A stretch of 12,856 bases of DNA, taken from the NCBI GenBank assembly GCA_900642245.1, contig CAAAJI010000011.1, positions 609,992-622,847 on the forward strand, in the 5' to 3' direction. Below the pieces are notes generated by a model. That model did not search any database and was not told the origin of the DNA. It was given only the letters and a program-made list of their open reading frames with translations. Source of the stretch: Fragilaria radians (Eukaryota > Bacillariophyta > Fragilariophyceae > Fragilariales > Fragilariaceae). This document shows, one piece after another, positions 9,261-12,856 of this stretch (position 1 is its first letter; every line of letters starts with the position of its first letter). Position numbers and translations under genes: made by a program.

Positions 9261-9272
9261 CAAACGTATAGC

Positions 9273-10943
9273 ATGTCCTCTTCCGAAGAACTGCAAAATG
9301 CTGTTAAGGCCATGACTTCTGGCTCCAATCGATTCGATGTGACGATTATCTGCACAACTGATGACTTTCAAGCGGAGTATTGGATGAAACGCTTAAGTGA
9401 TGGCATTTGCCGCGATTCTCAAATGGTTTTGGCTTGCGCGGAAGATTGGGGTCCTGGTGGAGCTGGAAATGGCCTGGGCACTCTCTATGCATACAAAAAA
9501 GCATGCACATTGGCTCAGAATAAGTTTGGTGTTGATTTGGATCAACTTTTGTCGACTGGGCAGGTCTCGGCGGCTCTCTTTCATACAGCGGGGAAAGGAA
9601 CTCGCATGGCGCCATTGCCTGCATCAGAAAATAACAACAAACCTGGAGTGGTGAGTGCTAATTTTCATCGTTAAAATTGTATCTTCTACGAATAAGAATG
9701 ATTCACTAATTTGAATTATGCTGCTTTACTGAAAAAGAAACTTCCGGTTGTTTATCAACGCGCAAGTGATGGATCACCTACTCCAATGACTGTTCTTGAA
9801 GCTGTCATTCAACAGACAGGTATCTATGCATCATCTCGTAAGGGTCGGCTATCAGTGTTTTGGGGTGATCAGGTCTTTTTGCCCAGCGCACCTTTTGTCT
9901 ACACGCCATCCCATCATGCAGACATTATGTGTACTCTTTTGGGAGATGAAGCTCCGACGGCAGAGGAATGGGCAGCCCAGGGATTGGAAAAGTATGGTGT
10001 TATTGCGGTTCTCAAAGGAGAGAGTCGGAATGCTGCTCAGGTCGAAAAGGTTAATCACGCAACTGCTGTAAAGATGCTGGGTTCCTTGGGAGATATAGGA
10101 CAAGTAGGACCATCCCTTGGAAGTTTCAGTGTGTCTGCCAGCCTCTTGCAAGGACTTTGCGAAGAGTTTAATTCAGAATTGAAGGAAAAGACTGCCAAGC
10201 TAGATACCGATCCACACTTTTGGATGCCTTTGACTTTACCAAAGGAAGAATACGCGTCACTTATGGCACAAAAGGGGATTGAAAAAGAAATCAGTAATTC
10301 TCATCACGATCGAATGACCATATTCAAAAGCAAGCTCGATCTTTCTGATATGGGACTCTTTGGAGCTGTTGATGTTGGGAAAGATGCTTGCTGGTGGGAC
10401 TATGGTCTACTTAAGCTCTACTCGAAGAATAATCTTAAGCTACTGGATGATGATGAAGATGCTCAACTGTTGCGCAAATTCATGGGCGTCACTGACAGAA
10501 AGGCGCATTCGGATGTGGGTGCAACAATGGATGACAAAAGTGTTGTATTGGCTTGCAAGATCAAATCAGGATCCGTCATCTCATCCGTCCTTTCTGCGGT
10601 TACATCCAATGAAGTCTGCGCCGAGGGAGCAATAATCATCAACTGTGCGGCCCCAAAGATTTCCGCTGCCAAAGGTGCGATTTTGTATAATCTCATTTCA
10701 TCTGAAGATATTGTCGTTGGAGAAGGAGAAGTGCAGGTTTCTGTAACGGAAGAATCTGGTGAATCTATGGTACTAAAGAGTAGTATGGACATCGATGGTG
10801 GTAATTATTGGAAAGTAAAGCTGGACATGAATGATTTGACATTTGAAGATGTTTTCCTCAAGAATCATGATGCAAACGTTGGCGCCATCGAAGTGAAAAG
10901 ATACGAAGCGTACGATGCTGCGGTGAAAGCCATGGGTTTTTAA
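9273..10943 (+). CDS. Nucleotide-sugar pyrophosphorylase-like protein (two exons)
   Basis: Exons 9273-9650 and 9738-10943 join in phase 0 to give 527 aa. Motifs in order are GGAGNGLGTL (62-71); GKGTRMAPLP (107-116) followed by K123-P124, which fits the G-x-G-T-R-x-x-P-(x)n-K-P signature of NDP-sugar nucleotidyltransferases; and WGDQ (168-171), where the Asp resembles the metal-binding residue of that fold. Residues about 395-447 (K-S-G-S-V, then evenly spaced I/V/A-G-A-I) suggest a short left-handed beta-helix, common after such catalytic domains. The Gly-rich loop preceding an H-x-A-G-x-G-T-R loop recalls GDP-fucose pyrophosphorylase, so transfer of a nucleotidyl group to a sugar 1-phosphate is likely, with the sugar unknown. 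No signal peptide or membrane segment is seen, so it is probably cytosolic. I recall close homologues in diatoms and some other algae, annotated only generally. Joining the exons restores a continuous motif across K-P-G-V/K-L-P-V. Confidence 0.72.
9651..9737 (+). other. Spliceosomal intron, 87 nt, GT-AG
   Basis: The donor GTGAGT directly follows codon 126 (Val). The acceptor AG at 9736-9737 is followed by AAACTTCCG (Lys-Leu-Pro). A likely branch site CACTAAT at 9704-9710 lies about 28 nt upstream of the acceptor. If retained, the intron adds seven codons and then a TAA at 9672-9674. Phase 0, length and branch spacing are typical of small algal nuclear introns. Confidence 0.88.
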
Positions 10944-12170
10944 ATATTCTTACGGCATTATGCAGTTGTTGATTCCAAAGAAATAGAATTAGATATTTTC
11001 ATTTCACAAACTTACTATGCTGAATTTAGCACATGCGATTAAGATTTGTTTCAATTGACAAAGAACGTAGTTGCTAGTAAAGTCAGCGTAAGCTTTGCAT
11101 ATAAGCAAGCGTTTTGTCAATTATATTCGGTTCAATAAGGAAAAAGTGGAAAAGTCATTTTCATTCGTTCCCAAGAATATCGTAAGACAACACAGGCCAT
11201 TTCAGCTGCAATGATCGGCCAAATATCAGAACTTTTTAATAGGCAAGGTATTATGCTTCAATCAAGCTTTCCAAGTGGGTTTCTTCAAAAAGTAATTTTA
11301 TATCTTGAAAACATTTTTTTACCTTAACGAACTTGAATAAAATCATCTGCAAGACTGCATCACCTTGGCAGCATCCTATTTGGAGTGTACACTCATACAA
11401 AAGGAAAAGTTAATTGATGAATTGGCATTTTGGCTTTAACGCATAACTTAACACAATCGTTCATAAAAAAAATTCAGAACACAATAGATAATAGAGAGAA
11501 GGATGACACACATTGATGACTAAAGCAAAGCAAAAAATTTCTAACTAATGGTCATGAATAATGCATAAAAATCAATGTATATAGTTCTTCAGAAGGTAAT
11601 CTTCTTGTCACTAGTAAAAGGGATATTTTAACCTGTTGAAGAAGACGAAATGCCACTTTATAATCAAGACTCATTTATCTTTTCAATAAGAAAGGCATTT
11701 CACTAACTTAGCCTTAACTTCATACATAAGCATGGGATTATAGAATTACATTTATTCCTAGACATTCAAACCTTCTAGAAGGTCCCAGTGTAGGAAAGAC
11801 AAAAATGGATTTTGGAGCAATAAAGTAGACTATGTTGAGCTTGAATTATCCAGCTTCGCTGTATACTAAATGTTTCCACAGACCACGCTTCGGAAAAAAT
11901 GTAAGACAGGTTCGTGCATTCGAAGCAGCAAACTGAAAGATTTATGGCCAGTTTGATCTCATTCTGCATTGATTTCTTAACTCTTTCAGTGTGACATCAT
12001 TTGCGGTTCCTTTGGATTTTTTTTTACCTGAGATTTTTTTCGTTCCTCCAATGCAATACGAACACAATCCGAATTGACGTATTGACCGAATTTGTTCTGA
12101 GTTGTAGTGAAAAGTCTCAAAATCTTTGGCACTCAAAATTGCAGAACAAGGACGATATTTGCGTTTCCAG
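10944..12170. other. Intergenic spacer, no gene recognised
   Basis: This AT-rich spacer lies between two plus-strand genes. It contains the 3' UTR of the pyrophosphorylase-like gene and the promoter of the TMEM65-like gene. The sequence TTTCCAG directly before the ATG at 12171 looks like a splice acceptor, so a 5'-UTR intron is possible but unproven. One minus-strand frame of about 77 codons (roughly 11942-12173) is open but has no ATG at its start and no family match. It is discussed as a finding. Confidence 0.5.
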
Positions 12171-12856
12171 ATGACTCATATCGTTCCTAAATTCAGGTTG
12201 TTTACATCGCGATTGGATTGTTTATTTCCCTCAATTGGAAATCCTCGTCGGGTAACGCTGGGTCGAAATGTGTTCTTTTCATCATCATCATCATCCTCGC
12301 CACCATCGGAAGGTGTCAAAACAACAGCCAATAGCATCTCTTGGATGTGCGCACAAGTTTCGATTCATGGTGAATATGCTGCTCTAGAATGGGCTTCCCG
12401 TCTGACGCCAGCTACACAAAGAGAATTGAATCAATTGATGGTGTCATCGTCGTCGCATTCAATGGGTGCAATTACACAGGCTGCCGCAGACGTTGTTCCG
12501 GAACCATCCAGGCGAGATTTGAGTCTTGTAATTCTCAATACAACTATTCCCTTTATTGGATTTGGAATCATGGATAATGCCTTGTTGATTATTGCTGGAG
12601 ATGTCATTGATACATCGCTTGGAGTAGCATTGGGTATCTCTACCATGTGTGCTGCAGCCATTGGAAATATTATATCGGATGTTGCTGGTGTAATGTTGGG
12701 TGCGGTCATTGAAGACTACGCATCTCGATTGGGAATACCAATTCCTGACCTTTCTACAGCGCAACGACAATTGCGATCTGTGCGATTTGCCAACCAATTC
12801 GGATGTGCATTGGGCCTTGTTATTGGGTGTATCATTGGGATGTTCCCCCTTCTACT
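12171..12856 (+). CDS. TMEM65-like mitochondrial membrane protein (3' end outside window)
   Basis: 228 codons are visible and the frame is still open at the window edge. ATG 12171 is the first in-frame Met after a TGA at 12108-12110. Residues 1-45 are rich in Arg, Ser and Thr with almost no acidic residues (F-R-L-F-T-S-R-L, then N-P-R-R-V-T-L-G-R), a good mitochondrial presequence, followed by seven Ser (37-43). The TMEM65 core follows: PFIGFGIMDN (127-136), LGVALGISTM (150-159), then A-A-x-G-N-I-I-S-D-V-A-G (162-173). Hydrophobic segments lie near 126-146, 150-182 and 212-228. TMEM65 in animals is an inner mitochondrial membrane protein linked to mitochondrial sodium/calcium exchange. The algal role is not established. 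One or a few residues or further exons are missing at the C-terminus. The gene is a housekeeping type and supports nuclear, non-contaminant DNA here. Confidence 0.85.
   Translation, partial: MTHIVPKFRLFTSRLDCLFPSIGNPRRVTLGRNVFFSSSSSSSPPSEGVKTTANSISWMCAQVSIHGEYAALEWASRLTPATQRELNQLMVSSSSHSMGAITQAAADVVPEPSRRDLSLVILNTTIPFIGFGIMDNALLIIAGDVIDTSLGVALGISTMCAAAIGNIISDVAGVMLGAVIEDYASRLGIPIPDLSTAQRQLRSVRFANQFGCALGLVIGCIIGMFPLL
12279..12299 (+). repeat. TCA-type microsatellite coding a Ser run
   Basis: Five TCA codons followed by TCC and TCG encode Ser 37-43 of the TMEM65-like protein, at the end of its predicted mitochondrial presequence. The mixed last codons suggest partial stabilisation of a slippage-prone repeat. 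Length variation here should be tolerated, because the segment probably lies at or near the processing site. Confidence 0.7.

Larger units (their letters stand above)
5935..9272. other. 3.3-kb gene-poor AT-rich block
   Basis: No gene could be supported here. Short frames exist, such as 7111-7377 and 8108-8338 on plus and 7230-7508 and 8367-8657 on minus. None shows a family motif, a membrane or signal pattern, or convincing splice partners. A sampled line near 6421 is about 35% GC, against about 50% in sampled CRN and pyrophosphorylase lines. The left end should contain the CRN 3' UTR and the right end the promoter of the gene at 9273. The block may include old transposon debris, which needs homology search. 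A short palindrome and a tandem decamer inside it are listed separately. Confidence 0.55.

Noticed and set aside
9346..10792. Alternative-frame ORFs inside the pyrophosphorylase-like gene
   Set aside because: The spliced plus-strand frame carries all conserved motifs. The others are antisense or shifted shadows.
12389..12797. Plus and minus frames overlapping the TMEM65-like gene
   Set aside because: The frame beginning at 12171 encodes a clear TMEM65 core, while the overlapping frames have no family match.
1..12856. tRNA, rRNA or CRISPR features
   Set aside because: A scan for T-loop-like GTTCGA contexts and regularly spaced direct repeats gave nothing convincing.

Overview
This window looks like nuclear DNA of a photosynthetic stramenopile, most likely a diatom. 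The reasons are four well-spaced protein genes, a short GT-AG spliceosomal intron with an in-frame stop (9651-9737), AT-rich spacers (about 35% GC in sampled lines against about 50% in sampled coding lines), and protein families I associate with diatoms. The species assignment is inference. No rRNA, tRNA, CRISPR array or intact mobile element was seen.

Layout, left to right. (1) 1-1236: AT-rich spacer. (2) 1237-3126, minus: a 629-aa single-pass type II membrane glycoprotein of a GT11-like (alpha-fucosyltransferase-like) family, with about 20 N-glycosylation sequons and a partly duplicated N-terminal half. (3) 3127-4767: divergent spacer, with one weak candidate for a transposase relic. (4) 4768-5934, plus: a 388-aa Crinkler (CRN)-type protein with an intact ubiquitin-like CRN header, a C-terminal PD-(D/E)XK nuclease-like domain and a short basic NLS-like motif. 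(5) 5935-9272: 3.3 kb without a recognisable gene. (6) 9273-10943, plus: a two-exon gene for a 527-aa nucleotide-sugar pyrophosphorylase-like protein. (7) 10944-12170: spacer. (8) 12171-12856, plus: the 5' part of a TMEM65-like mitochondrial membrane protein, running off the window.

The genes do not form an operon. Two of them, the GT11-like transferase and the pyrophosphorylase-like enzyme, could belong to sugar-nucleotide and glycan metabolism, but a shared pathway is only a hypothesis. The item most worth attention is the CRN gene. It is a member of an effector class best known from oomycete pathogens, and it appears intact, intron-free and without a secretion signal beside ordinary algal-type genes.
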